NCBI RefSeq assembly: GCF_051020975.1
Contig: NC_135041.1
Location: 9,126,256 to 9,190,255, forward strand
Reading direction: 5' to 3'
From: Osmia lignaria lignaria
Taxonomy: Eukaryota > Arthropoda > Insecta > Hymenoptera > Megachilidae
Length of the DNA: 64,000 bases
Under the pieces are notes generated by a model that saw nothing but the letters and a program-made list of their open reading frames with translations, searched no databases and was not told where the DNA came from. Both the position numbers and the translations under genes were made by a program. Positions 27,001-37,511 of this stretch are shown here, piece after piece (position 1 is the stretch's first letter; every line of letters begins with the position of its first letter).

Positions 27001-30000
27001 CGAAATATTCTTAATTGTCCCCGTTTATTCAGGGTTATATGTATAAAGAGGGCGGGGGTTCGCTAGCGGAAGTATTATTAGTTTCTTACATGAAATTATT
27101 GACGCATAATTTACGGTTTTGCATGGATTCAGTTATAAACGGATAGTTGAGTAACTTGTTAATAATACCATTGTTACATATACGGTATACGCATTTGAAC
27201 ACTGAAATTATCAACTTCGTTGAATTGGCAATTTTCACGTGCCTTGTTTCATCATTACTAGGTTACTAGGTTTTATTGTAAATAAATTGACACGGTTACG
27301 AGTGTGTTTAAAGATATCATTTGAAACGTTTCAACAGATCATTGTACGTAAATGAAATTTTTGTCGCTGTTCAATGTCTACGTGCTTCTGGGTATTTTCT
27401 TTCTTCCTTTCACGTGTTCGAGAAGCTATAGAATCAGACAAACGTTCAGAGGAATTCGGTCTCAATAGTTGATCCACTTCTTCTCGAGCGTTGGCAGATC
27501 CACAATGGTCGAAGGAAGGTAAAAGTCAAGGGAGCACCCTCGAGGGTATTATAATCTGGTGGTACGCGCGCGACACCCTCGCCTTTCTCGTTTTTACGAT
27601 TCTTCAGCGAACGAACCCCAGCATTGTGCCGAGGCTATAATTCCACGATACCCTCCTCGCGCATCCTCACCGTCGCAGCTAGTTGCGACTTCCGAAGAAA
27701 GGGATACCTGGTGTCGTTGAATCGAAACGTCTCTCCTAATAGGATCACCGTAATCGGACCCTGCGGTGCGGATCGCGTCCGAAATTGTTCCACCGACGAC
27801 AATTCCGTGTGTAACCGCGCTCGATAAGCAGATTACGGAAATTATGAACGGTAGATTATTTTCGTCAACGGCCAACAGCTCTTCGATACGATCTATTAAA
27901 CCGGGTGGAAAATATCTGGCTGTGATATCCTTCGAATTCCTATAATTACAATCACGAAATGAAATTTCGTCTGTGTCTAATCCGAACAAGGGTTCATCGA
28001 AGATCGAGCGTTGATGCGTCGTCACCTAGAAAATTAAAGCCAACGATCCGGCCAGCGAAACGGACTCTAGCCGAAAATCGTCGGTCGTTACGCGGCCGGG
28101 AGGGGTGTCAGCGAGAAGAGAAAAGGGAATATTCTGTGAGGGTTCCGTGAAAGAGAGGGAGATGATTCCGAGCGAGGAAGAGGTTGCGGGTAGTGTATGT
28201 TTGAGGGTGACGGTATTTCGAATCGGCAGAAGGGTACGCGAGAGGCGGTAGGTGGTGGAACGGGGATGGGGTGAGAGATTTCGTAGGGTCTAGGCGTAGC
28301 AGGCTGAGGAAGGGGAGGGATGCGATGCGCGGGAGATGAGCGAACGAGAAAGCGAGCAGCTGACGAGCGAACGATATATAGGTACATCTAGAAATACATA
28401 TATACCGCGTAAGGGCAAATATATAGGTAGACGTAGAGGACGGAGGGACGGACACAGGGACAGAGGGAAAGGGAAATGGCAGGAAGGTATCGGGAGGGAT
28501 GGAAAGAGGGCTATGGCGAGGGTTCGGTGCGCAGAGGCGGAAAGTAATCGCGGCTCACCGGGAGCCGAGGGCGGCTGTGTGCGTACGCGCCAACACGAGT
28601 TACTATCAGACGAAGGCTATGCGGATGCCTAGTCCTCGGTTTGTCTCTCCGTGTGTCTAGGAATCCCGAGGACCGTTAGTCCGCGTCGCTCGCTGCGAAA
28701 TCACTGGAACTGGATACCACGGGACCCCAGGTCCCCCTTAATTGGATCGCACTCCTCGAGCCAAGCGGCGGAAAGTTCGAATGGCACCGATCGTCGAATC
28801 GCCCTCGCTTCCCGCCTATTCCGAATTTTCCGCGCGGAACATCCTCCGCTTGCCGCCTCGCTAAATTAGCCGCGCGTTCCAGGGTTAACGAGAGAATAAG
28901 CCCGAACAGGCGGGTCACGCTTGTTCCTTCGATGTCAATTACCATGTTCCATGGGTATTCGCGAAAACTTTCGCTGACTTTAATTCGATGAACGTTGTTA
29001 TTGCTTTCTTGGGAATGGGAATGCCTGAACGAAATCGAATCGGTTGTCTATAATCCCTAAACCCGATGCTACGCTTTGAGACAGCTGGTAATTTGTTTGA
29101 CAGTGTTTTTGTTCACGTGTGCTTTCAGACACCGGTTCTTTGTTGTCGCATCAGCAGGAAACAACGTCGGATGGTAATTCGGAGCACAATTCGTCCGGCG
29201 ACGAAGATTCGCAAGTTCGGCTGAGGCTAAAACGGAAGCTGCAACGCAACCGAACGTCGTTCTCCAACGAACAGATCGACAGCCTGGAGAAAGGTTAGTA
29301 TCGCACCGTTTTTGTATATAATTTCATTGAAATTCTCTCGAATACAAAGATTACGCTAAAACTTTCGAAGAGAATTCTCGAAATTTTCATCGTAAACTCT
29401 TCTAGCTTTCTACTCTTTTCGATTATAGATCTCGTTCAACGCGATATTTTTCATGACTTATAAAAGAATAAAAGAAAAATACGTTCATCTTCAACTTTTC
29501 ACGATCGAGTAATCGTGTAATTCCAATACACGCGCGCGTATTCAGACGGACGAAATAAATTGCTGCTTTTCCTCGAAATATCGGTCTCTCCCGGAAACAC
29601 GAGCGGCCGGTAGAAATGCTTTAATTGGATCCGCGACCATTCAAGTCGGCCGACGTTCGAGTATCGTCGATAATTATCCTTTTAATCTTGTCCCGCGGTG
29701 AATCGAAATTATGCGCGATTAATGCAGAATTATACACACGAGTGTACCATGTACGCGTTGCCCGTACACGTAGTACACGTGTGCGCGTATATATCCGGTG
29801 CGCGATACACAGCAGCCGACCTAGCGGAGGCACGTTTAATAACGAGCACTTGTTGCAAACGGGTTTCGTTTTAGAATTCGAGCGGACACATTACCCGGAC
29901 GTGTTTGCACGGGAGCGTCTCGCCGAGAAGATTGGATTGCCTGAGGCACGTATCCAGGTGAGTGTGAATGTGCGAATGCGGCGTGTGCCTCCTCTTTCTC

Positions 30001-33000
30001 GTTTGCTCCACCCACCTTTCTCTCTCTCTCCTCTATTTTTTTGTTTCTTTCTTTCTTTCTCCTTTCGATGTCGCCCCTACTTTTCTCTACACTTTTTCAC
30101 CTTTCGCTTCAGCTTTTTCTTCACGACTCTTTCGACTCGTTCCTATCTCTTCTATCCCGCTTTCCACGTCTTCACTCGTGGTTGCAAACTCCGCTACTGC
30201 TGGTGCTGCTGCTCCTGAAGAGGGCGGCTGGTAAGTGCGACGACGCCCTTTCGCTTAAACGCTTTAAACGCGTGACCACGGTACGTGGGGACGTCAGACA
30301 CCTTCGACGAGTGGAAATCCGTGAGCACCGACCGCCTCAGGGATTTTATCTTCCCACTGCACACCGGTCTTTCTTTTCTATTGGCCTCTTTAACGTCTTT
30401 GCGCGACACCCGGCTTCCTCGTTGCTTCTTAACCCAGGGATCTCTTCGAAATTCTCTGTCGTAGATGAAACTTTGGTTCTTTCAATCTTTCCTTTCAGCT
30501 CTATACATAGATTTTTCGAAATTTTTCTCGTAGTTGATCTTTGTAGAATTTCGATTATACGTAACGTTGATATGGCTAGTGGTAGAGCAACGCTCACAGT
30601 GTATCGCAATTAATTAATATAACATCAACGGTTGCTCGAGCCATTGGGGTGACGTGTACGAGCTAATATGTACGCAGCCTTATCGAACATTGTTTGGCCG
30701 CGCGGTGCCGTTGGCTCGGCCTGTGTTCGACCCTCTTGCTATCCGACCGCCCTCCCTCACCTGGCTCACCCTGGGACATAGGGGGTGGTGAAGTGGCCGG
30801 CGGGCTTTCGCGTCGATGGTAGTAACCGGGCGCTGAGCGTTATGTGGACGTACAAACAGTGCAAGACCATGTTGACGCATGTTTTCAAGCCTCGTTGGCT
30901 GGTATTGATCTTGCTAAGTGCAGGAAACCGGGAGTGCCGGTGCGAGAGGCAAAGGCAGAGAGAGCGACGGAGAAACAGAGAAGGAGGATCAACGAGTGAA
31001 AAAGAGGGATAGAGAGAGAGTAAGAGAAAGGGACAGTGTGCGAGAGAGACTGTGAGATAAACGGAATGAAAGACAGAGAGGTAAAGGGGGTAGAAAGGAA
31101 TCGTTCCACCACCGGACTCGAGCGTCGTCGGACAAACGAACAAACGGAGGAGGAAAGAGAGAAGAACGAACAGACGAGTAGCAGAGAGACGCTGAATCTA
31201 TGGGGTAAAACAAAGCTTGGCGTGGTAGGACACGGCATGGCGTGGCACGGACTCTCGTCGACACGGCACGGCTAGGCAAGTCATGGCATGGAACGTTACG
31301 AAACGCCACATCGCGGTGCGGTATATCCCGAGCCAGTTGTGAGGGATCCAGCAGACGGCCTAAGAGGGTTCGAACGCAACCATGGCAACGTCGAGTCCCC
31401 AGGGAGGTTGCCCTCTGATTGGTTGTTCCTCGCTTTTCCACCTATACCTTGAATACTCGCACGAGTTTCGCCATGCCACGCAATACTACCGTTGCCCGAT
31501 TATCATCTATGGCGGTGGACGAATCCCCCATGTGCGCGATGGCCGAACCACCGCGATCCGACAAACTTCACACCTTTACATTAGGAAATCTCATCTTGTC
31601 TCGCTGGCCATTCTTCCTTCTACAGAAATTCAAGAAGATATATTTTTTTAAATTATCCATCTCTTATTGCCTAACGAGATTGGTAAATACGATAGATCTC
31701 ATCACGAGTACAAAAAGGATAATCAAAAAATTAATACAGGTCCATTGTAACAAAGATTCTTGAAAATATCAAAGAAGAATTTGAGGAAACTAGGATCCCT
31801 TTGAATCGCCTCCTCGGGACTTTGGAATATCGAAAAGTATCTCGCAAATAAGGGAGGAAACGAGAATCGATCGTCGATAGAGGAAGAAAGGAAAGGAACG
31901 CTGAGGATCGAGACGGGTACATTTCTTGGTAGAATCTCCTTAAAATTCGCGTGCGACGCCATCTTCTAAACATTGCCAATCAAAGTAGAAGGTACCCGTT
32001 CGCCGTGAAGGACGGGAACGGTGGTGAACCGGGTTCGTGGAATTCCGAATGGATCGATTCAAACGAGTTTTCGGGACGTGGTAGGACGAGTTTACGAGGA
32101 ACGACGGTATTGGGCGAAAGGAGCTCGCTGCCGGCGAATGGTGGAATATTTGCCGGTGGGGTGCTAGAACACGATTTGCTACGTCGCTGGCAGGATGAAA
32201 TTTATTTTATTTGTTTTTCTTCGTGATTCAATTGAAGGCCGCCGGGTGTGCAGTGTTCAAGATCAAGTTTCGTCAGGGACTAAATAATCCTGAATTTTCT
32301 TCGTCGACCACGGTGGTCCCGCGATCATTCTGCGTACAAATTAATATCCTTCAAATGAAACTTGTGATTACGTTAGATTCACTTTGATTCGGCTTTATTC
32401 GTGAACATTTTTGACCATAGAATACAAATGGGAACCAAAAGCGCATCGATCTGAAAATCCTTTCCTTTCTCATGCATTTTGTACATTTATATAGAACATC
32501 CATTTAATACTTCACGAATTGAAAACCCATTTTGATTCGTCCTGTTATTCAATCAGAATCGAAAAATTTATGTGTGCTGCAATATGTAGAAACTCGTAGT
32601 TTGAAATACCATGTACACCATGACATCATTTGTTAAATGCCAAGCAAATCGTTGCTCCCTTCATCGCTCAATTTTTTCTGCCTACCTTTTTCTGATTATA
32701 TTTTTCGTTTCATCAATAACTCGACCGAATGCATACAAATTAGCAGCAGAATCGAGGGAAATAATGCCGTTGGCTGCGTTCCACTCGCGCATTGTTAGCG
32801 TCCTCGCTGGCGTATGGTAATTGAGAAAGTTGCGCTCATTGTTGGCCATCGAATTTTTATATCGTTATTCTCATTATCGTGCAAACGTTAAGCGCTTTTC
32901 GCGAACGAAATAGCCGACGTAGCGATTGTCGGTTATTAATAAAAGCGCTGGTTGCGAATCAAAACGTGCTCGTTGCATTTTTTTTTTCTTCTCTTCCTTC

Positions 33001-36000
33001 GTGTAAATGAGCCGAGCAATCGATTCGTTGAATTATGAAATGGCGTTGCTGTTTTCGCTTGATTATTCGATTTTCTCTCCTTTTCTTTTGCGGAGGGAAG
33101 AATATTTGGTAAGCGCGATTGCAGGATAAATTTCGAGGGTAGGAAGAATGACGAAACGCATCAGAGGGAAAAATTACGATGTAATCTGGAGCGTGTTTAT
33201 GCGACGAGTGGTTGGGGATCGGGGAAAATCGACATATCGAAGGGAGAGAGAATCCTCTTATAGCGACGAGGTATCTTCGAAATCAGGAAATCTGTGGAAG
33301 CGCGACAAAGAACTTAAGCTCCGATTCGATGTTCCAGATTACGGATTATTATAGTCGTCATCTCGGAAGTTCGTGTAGGAAATCTTCAAGAAAATCTGTC
33401 ATCTATGTCACGTTCCTGATTTTCATTTTCACATCGATATTGTCATTTATCGCAAATGAATATTTGTGTTCCCTCGCATTTCTTCCATGGAATAATTCTG
33501 ACGTAGTATTATTCTATTAAATTCAATAGCAATATCCTGAAAGCAAAATCGAGCGAAAGAGCGAGGAAAACCCCGTTTCCGTTTGTTAAGAATCAAACTA
33601 CACCGACACAATTATACCCCTTTTTCTCGCTGCCGGACGTACCCTATTCTCGATCGCCGAAAACGAGCGTTCGTAAAGAAAATCCGCGATAAAGAGGACG
33701 AAAGGAAAGAGAGAGTAAGAGAAAGGGACAGGGTGTGCAGCGAGAGTAACTCAATTTCCCATCCGACAACTGCTCGATCGCAATTAACAAACTGCAGCAG
33801 AGTCTCGTGTAAACTTGACTGCGGGCCTGGGTTTTCCTACGGGGTAGAAAAAAAGTATCTAGATTTCACGCTGCTACTGCGTGGCTGGGTGGTTGAGAAC
33901 GGAAAGAGAGAGAATAGGGATGAAAAGTGAAGAGCAAACGAGAAAAGGGGAAAAGGGAGACGAAGGGTGGAGCAGAAAGGGTGGAGGAGGAGAGAATGGG
34001 AGTAAAAATGGATGATTGGAGGAGGAGAGAATTGAAAGAAACGCGAGCACGCGACGAGTGTGAATGCAGAATGAACGCGGGAGAGGGCGAGGATGGATAG
34101 GTGCGGATAATGCGAATACATCGCGCGGAGTGACGCCCTTATCGTGACAAAAGCACCGTCATTGCGTCGGTTGCAGGTGTGGTTCAGTAATCGCAGGGCG
34201 AAGTGGCGTCGAGAGGAGAAATTACGGAACCAAAGGAGAGCAGCCGTCGATCAGGTAGTCGGTGGCGGCAGCAGCGGTGGTAGCAGCAGTACCGCACCCC
34301 CGGCTGCAACCCCTGCAACACCACGGTTACCCTTAAATGCTGGATTCAACGCCATGTACTCGTCGATACCGCAGCCGATCGCTACGATGCCCGACACTTA
34401 CAGGTAATTATTCTCTCACCGCTGTATTTTCTTTCGCCACCCGTACCACTGCTTTCAACGACTTTTATTCGTGTGCGATATAGCGCGATGGCCGAGATTT
34501 ATTGTTTAACGGATTTGCCGATTGAACTAGAATCGTAGAGATTGTCAGATAAGAGAAACAATCGTCACGAATCGTCGGACACGTATACGAAACATTTATA
34601 GCGCACGTTCAATTACTTTTTGTACGAGGAATTACCTAATTTCCCGAGAAAAGGTTGCCGCGTAAAGTCTCGTCAACTATTATCGACTAGTGGTACTTAA
34701 AACCGTAATAGGTCGCGACTTGTCAGACTAAAAGATCATTAGCCACGAAGAAGCCGCTTCTTCTTCTTCTTCTTCTTCTTCTTCTTTTTCTTGGAAGAAG
34801 ACAGAAAAAGCTCGGCTGGTATAGCTCGCGAGATGGTTTGACGGAAGTCGTTTCGAGATCCCGTGGAATCGCGGAGATTGGCCTGCTCCGGTTAACATTT
34901 TCCTCTGACGCGGATCCGTTTTCTCGCAGCTCGATGTCAAGCAGCTTGGGCGGGTCAATGGGTGGAAGCTGTCTTCAGCAACGCGCCGAGGGATATCCAG
35001 CGTACGTGTTCCACGAACCACTTCACTCGTTGACGCAGTCTTACTCCCACGCACACAGCACTGCTGCGCACTCGCAACCCCATCGTGGTATACCGACCTC
35101 TCATGGTGGAACCCCCACTACACCCGGAGGACAGCCTGCAGGACCAGGTGGTGCGCCCTACCAGCCGACGACCTCGACCGCTACTGGTGAGTTTCCGCTT
35201 AAGGATTGTTTGTTTGTTCTTGCTGAATCTTCAAGGCCGTCTACCGGTACCCGCTTCGTCGCCACCTCTGCTTTACGCGTTAATCAAGGTCGCTCGTAGC
35301 TAACTCTGCCAGCAGAATCGTGTCGTGCGCCCTTTTCCAGGCTCTACCGAGATGGATACTGATTTTTGATTACGCATTTCTCTATGGGTGGCGGTTAATT
35401 ACGTAAGAAAGTCAAATGACAATATTTTTCCGCTTCGATTTTTCATGGAAAACCATCGTGTCCTTTTATTGCGAATCATCAAGTTTTATTAACTTCGATA
35501 TACTCTTGGCGGGCAAGTGCTGTAAACAATGGTTCTTAGCTGGTAAAAGGCTTGGAGAGCGATGCTTCACTTGCGAGCTTTACGCAGATAAAGTCGTGGA
35601 AGGCGAGGAAAGGAGTAGAAAATTTCGATTCGTATCGCGTGCTCGCGCCACTCAACGCGTGTCGAGTTTGCGGAACACAGGCCTCCCGTTGAAACATACT
35701 CGTTCTGTACCATTGAAACTGTCGCTTGATTACACACACTCGAGAATTCTGAACGCGCAACTGTGAACAGATGGAAAAAAAAAAAACAAGGAGAAGTACG
35801 CGCGTCATTGCGAGAAACTAGTTACCGTGCAGCAAACGACACGAGTGGAAAATACGTTTAGTTGGCGCAAGGAAGTTTGTTCCGGCCGGAGATACGATTG
35901 ACGCGGAAAAACAGAAAATAAATTTTCGCACGTTCGTGTTCCTCGCTTTAGTTTGTTCTTTTCATTGTTCCCCGATGTTTGTCCCCAACGTGATTCTCTT

Positions 36001-37319
36001 GGTACAGGATTTTATTCTGCAGCTAGGGTTAATATTTTTCATCCCCCTCGGTGGTCGTTTCTTCCGCGGTGTCGAGAACGAAATAAAGCGTCGGGGATTA
36101 CTTAGGAAGCTCTTTACACGCAATCTACATAGCGAGCGTATCTGGCGAGGGTTGCGCGGTTCAGGATGGTCGAGACACGGTACAGCACGCTGGGTCGTTC
36201 GTCCACGGAATTGTAAAAAGGATTTTAAAACAAATCTCGTATGGCGCCAGCAGGCTGAATCGAAGAATGGGGGTGTTCGGTGGTTTCCCGTCCCTTCTCA
36301 ACAACGTAGCTGCTGAATTTTCCATTTTCTCGATTCTCACTTTCTCCTTGTTTCCAGTAGTCCAACCTTTTCTACTTCTTTCTTGCTCGCCCTTCTCGTT
36401 TCTTTCTACGTCAACTTTTCCTTCTCCTTCTCCGCTCGCTGTTCTCTCACCCTCTTCATTCTCGTTTAACGAAAACTGTGGAGGCTGGACCCTCCTCCTT
36501 TCCCTGGCTCGTTCTTCTCTTCTTTCTTCATCCAGCTTTCGATCTTTCTCTATCTTTGTCGAATCGGTTCGCACCGTCTCTGTCGCGGCGGCTCTTCCTC
36601 TCTTCAGGGTATACAGGAGGGTGAACAGAGGATGTGGATGGGTTGGGTCTCGCCTCGGCTGGGCGAGCGCTCAATAACGTGCGAACCCAAAGGGGAGGAA
36701 ATACGGGGGTGCGCGGCGTATCTACAGGAATGGAGTGGAACGCCGTAGAATGGTGGAATACTGCGGAACACGCGCGGCATTCTTCTTGTCTTTCTTTCTC
36801 TCTTTTTCCCTAAACCGTAACCGGTTGCCTTCTTTCCGCTATTCCATTCGCTCTCATCCGCTCCGATTTCCTCTCTTCCTCCTTCTCGCTTCTTACGTGC
36901 GGAACGAACCGCAACTTATCCATCATAATCGTTTTACGTGCATGAGCGCGGCCAACTTTCACCGTGCTCCTCTCGTTACCGTCGCCGCTTTCGACGTTTT
37001 GCTGTCCCGTCTGCTCGTTGCCCTATCTACCACTGACGTATCGCTTTCGAGGTAGACGCGCTTCATCTGCTCGATTATACCGAGCTGTACCGGTGAGGAA
37101 ACACGGCTTGTCGGTTTCATTGACTCGGTAATTTGTTCGGCGATCTGCTATAAGGATAGCATGTACAACCATTGGTTTATTAATTAATATTTCCTTTAAT
37201 ATTGAAGAAATTATGTTGAATCTGTTTCAGGTGTGATATCAGCTGGCGTCTCGGTGCCGGTACAGATCCCATCGCAAACCCCAGACTTGACCGGCAATTA
37301 TTGGCCGAGGCTCCAGTGA
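15087..37319 (+). CDS. toy: Pax6-family transcription factor, twin of eyeless type (whole gene, nine coding exons)
   Basis: This gene encodes a nuclear DNA-binding factor near the top of the insect eye and head determination network. In Drosophila, toy acts above eyeless. Joining 15087-15099, 22548-22800, 22897-23077, 26557-26833, 29129-29293, 29875-29957, 34177-34403, 34930-35186 and 37231-37319 gives 514 residues, and every intron phase agrees. The paired domain is at about residues 35-162 and has the Pax6-type VSNGCVSKIL recognition helix. The homeodomain is at 279-338, with WFSN giving serine at position 50. A Gly/Ser/Thr/Pro-rich tail ends in NYWPRLQ. Toy rather than eyeless is indicated by VGQ-S-FGCS-AGHSG ahead of the paired domain, by VATTPVVNKIADYKREC, and by the C-terminal VISAGVSVPVQ and LTG-NYWPRLQ. 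The start codon is the first ATG of its exon, has A at -3, and the MPHKE beginning resembles the MPQKE start of fish Pax6. The call is firm. Confidence 0.95.
15100..22547 (+). other. toy intron between the start exon and the paired-box exon
   Basis: This 7.4-kb intron is mostly AT-rich. It contains an unexplained GC-rich patch at about 16530-16830, a (CGT)8 run at 20237-20260, and a GC-rich segment around 20100-20300. I see no coding exon, tRNA or transposase. A gene this strictly regulated often carries enhancers in such introns, but none can be pointed to from sequence alone. Confidence 0.6.
20237..20260. repeat. (CGT)8 microsatellite
   Basis: This is a perfect eight-unit CGT run inside the toy intron, with a few related GCG/CGA triplets after it. 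It is not part of any exon. Confidence 0.9.
22548..22800 (+). CDS. toy: toy coding exon 2, N-terminal part of the paired domain
   Basis: The acceptor (ttcacag) ends at 22547 and the donor (gtcagt) starts at 22801. The exon encodes residues 5-88: a Gly-rich leader, FGCSAAGHSGVNQLGGVYVN, and the first helix-turn-helix through KILG. The Arg codon is split AG|G across the intron, as in other Pax6 genes. Confidence 0.95.
22801..22896 (+). other. Short toy intron (96 nt)
   Basis: This is a phase 2 intron inside the KILGR/YYETG junction of the paired domain, with a pyrimidine-rich tract and a tttcag acceptor. Nothing else is visible. Confidence 0.93.
22897..23077 (+). CDS. toy: toy coding exon 3, middle of the paired domain
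   Basis: It encodes YYETGSIKPRAIGGSKPRVA, the linker, and most of the second helical subdomain, ending in NDNIPS. The donor gtaagt at 23078 is phase 0. The KP and TTPVVNKIADYK residues match toy rather than eyeless. Confidence 0.96.
23078..26556 (+). other. toy intron
   Basis: This 3.5-kb phase 0 intron contains a GC-rich patch (23400-24010) with long open frames on both strands, a GA run near 25868-25885, and a small perfect hairpin at 25508-25531. None of these resembles a known gene. Confidence 0.8.
25868..25885. repeat. (AG)n microsatellite
   Basis: This is a short GA dinucleotide run in a purine-rich part of the intron. Confidence 0.85.
26557..26833 (+). CDS. toy: toy coding exon 4, end of the paired domain and linker
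   Basis: The acceptor is cgtag ending at 26556 and the donor is gtaagt at 26834. The exon starts VSSINRVLRNLASQKEQQ, which completes the paired domain. It continues with the conserved ESVYDKLRMFNGQ and a Trp/Pro-rich linker, and ends in phase 1 at KRS. Confidence 0.96.
26834..29128 (+). other. toy intron
   Basis: This 2.3-kb phase 1 intron has a purine-rich block at about 28090-28530 (GAGGG/GGAG-rich on the plus strand) as its main feature. I see no exon with matching splice sites in it. Confidence 0.85.
29129..29293 (+). CDS. toy: toy coding exon 5, acidic linker and start of the homeodomain
   Basis: It encodes residues 242-296. The first part is an acidic Ser-rich linker with TSDGNSEHNSSGDEDSQ. 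It continues with KRKLQRNRTSFSNEQIDSLE, where homeodomain helix 1 begins. The donor gttagt at 29294 is phase 1. Confidence 0.97.
29294..29874 (+). other. toy intron inside the homeodomain (581 nt)
   Basis: This is a phase 1 intron between LEK and EFERTHYPD, a position also split in other Pax6 genes. Nothing else was found in it. Confidence 0.92.
29875..29957 (+). CDS. toy: toy coding exon 6, homeodomain helices 1-2
   Basis: This 83-nt exon encodes EFERTHYPDVFARERLAEKI and GLPEARIQ. The acceptor tttag ends at 29874 and the donor gtgagt starts at 29958, in phase 0 just before the recognition helix residues VWFSN. Confidence 0.97.
29958..34176 (+). other. toy intron before the recognition-helix exon
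   Basis: This 4.2-kb intron has a C/T-rich block at 30000-30150 and purine-rich blocks at 30940-31190 and 33670-34090. A degenerate CACGG/CATGG tandem region lies at 31225-31295, and a 24-base segment is repeated exactly at 31013 and 33708. I see no coding exon. Confidence 0.85.
34177..34403 (+). CDS. toy: toy coding exon 7, homeodomain recognition helix and tail
   Basis: It begins VWFSNRRAKWRREEK (serine 50) and runs into a Gly/Ser/Thr/Pro-rich segment. It then has the conserved PRLPLNAGFNAMYSSIPQPI shared with Drosophila toy. The donor gtaatt at 34404 is phase 2. Confidence 0.97.
34404..34929 (+). other. toy intron (526 nt)
   Basis: This phase 2 intron carries a (CTT)n microsatellite at 34757-34786, so length variation between individuals is likely. 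Nothing else is visible. Confidence 0.9.
34757..34786. repeat. (CTT)10 microsatellite
   Basis: This is a near-perfect CTT run of about ten units in the intron between toy exons 7 and 8. Confidence 0.9.
34930..35186 (+). CDS. toy: toy coding exon 8, transactivation tail
   Basis: It starts with a split Ser codon and then SMSSSLGG, CLQQRAEGYPAYVFHEPLHS, and a His/Gln/Thr/Pro-rich run ending in STATG. CLQQR and YPxxFHxPL match the toy tail. The donor gtgagt at 35187 is phase 1. The frame stays open 37 codons into the intron, so a retained-intron form would make a short alternative end. Confidence 0.95.
35187..37230 (+). other. toy last intron
   Basis: This 2.0-kb phase 1 intron holds a pyrimidine-rich block at about 36330-36560 that reads open on the plus strand only because it is low complexity. 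No exon was recognised. Confidence 0.88.
37231..37319 (+). CDS. toy: toy coding exon 9, conserved C-terminus
   Basis: After a split Gly codon it encodes VISAGVSVPVQIP and ends in NYWPRLQ, followed by TGA at 37317. The coding part is 86 nt. The acceptor is tttcag ending at 37230. The ending matches the Pax6 signature VISxGVSVPVQ...YWPRLQ. See the separate entry on the open frame after this stop. Confidence 0.96.
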
Positions 37320-37511
37320 TCCCAGCTCTTCGGGTTCCCGCCCGCGAGCTTGCTCGTCGGGCAGGAGAGCCCGCCACCACCGACAGCCACCCCTGGTGCA
37401 GTGCCCCGGCCGCTTCTCGCGTCCCTTGGCATACCAACGCAGCCACCACCGCACCAACCATCGAACACGCCGGCTACCACTCCCGTGCACAACTCCGACA
37501 CCAGTGAGTGA
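37320..37511 (+). other. toy: In-frame open extension after the toy stop codon
   Basis: Directly after the TGA and in the same frame there are 63 sense codons and then another TGA (37509-37511). The encoded stretch is rich in Pro, Thr and Ser, starts SQLFGFPPASLLVGQ and ends TPVHNSDTSE, much like an activation-domain tail. A strong donor-like gtgagt starts at 37504. This could be readthrough product, part of an alternative isoform, or ordinary 3' UTR. Confidence 0.4.

Noticed and set aside
29968..30234. Open frames in the pyrimidine-rich start of a toy intron
   Set aside because: They are Ser/Phe/Leu-rich low-complexity translation of C/T tracts that begins inside the intron after the strong gtgagt donor.
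31360..31385. B-box-like GGGTTCGAAC
   Set aside because: No A box at tRNA spacing and no pairing arms, so it is not a tRNA.
30885..31441. Minus-strand frames of 117-150 codons rich in Ser, Leu and Phe
   Set aside because: They are the antisense of purine-rich repeats. No motif or splice context supports them.
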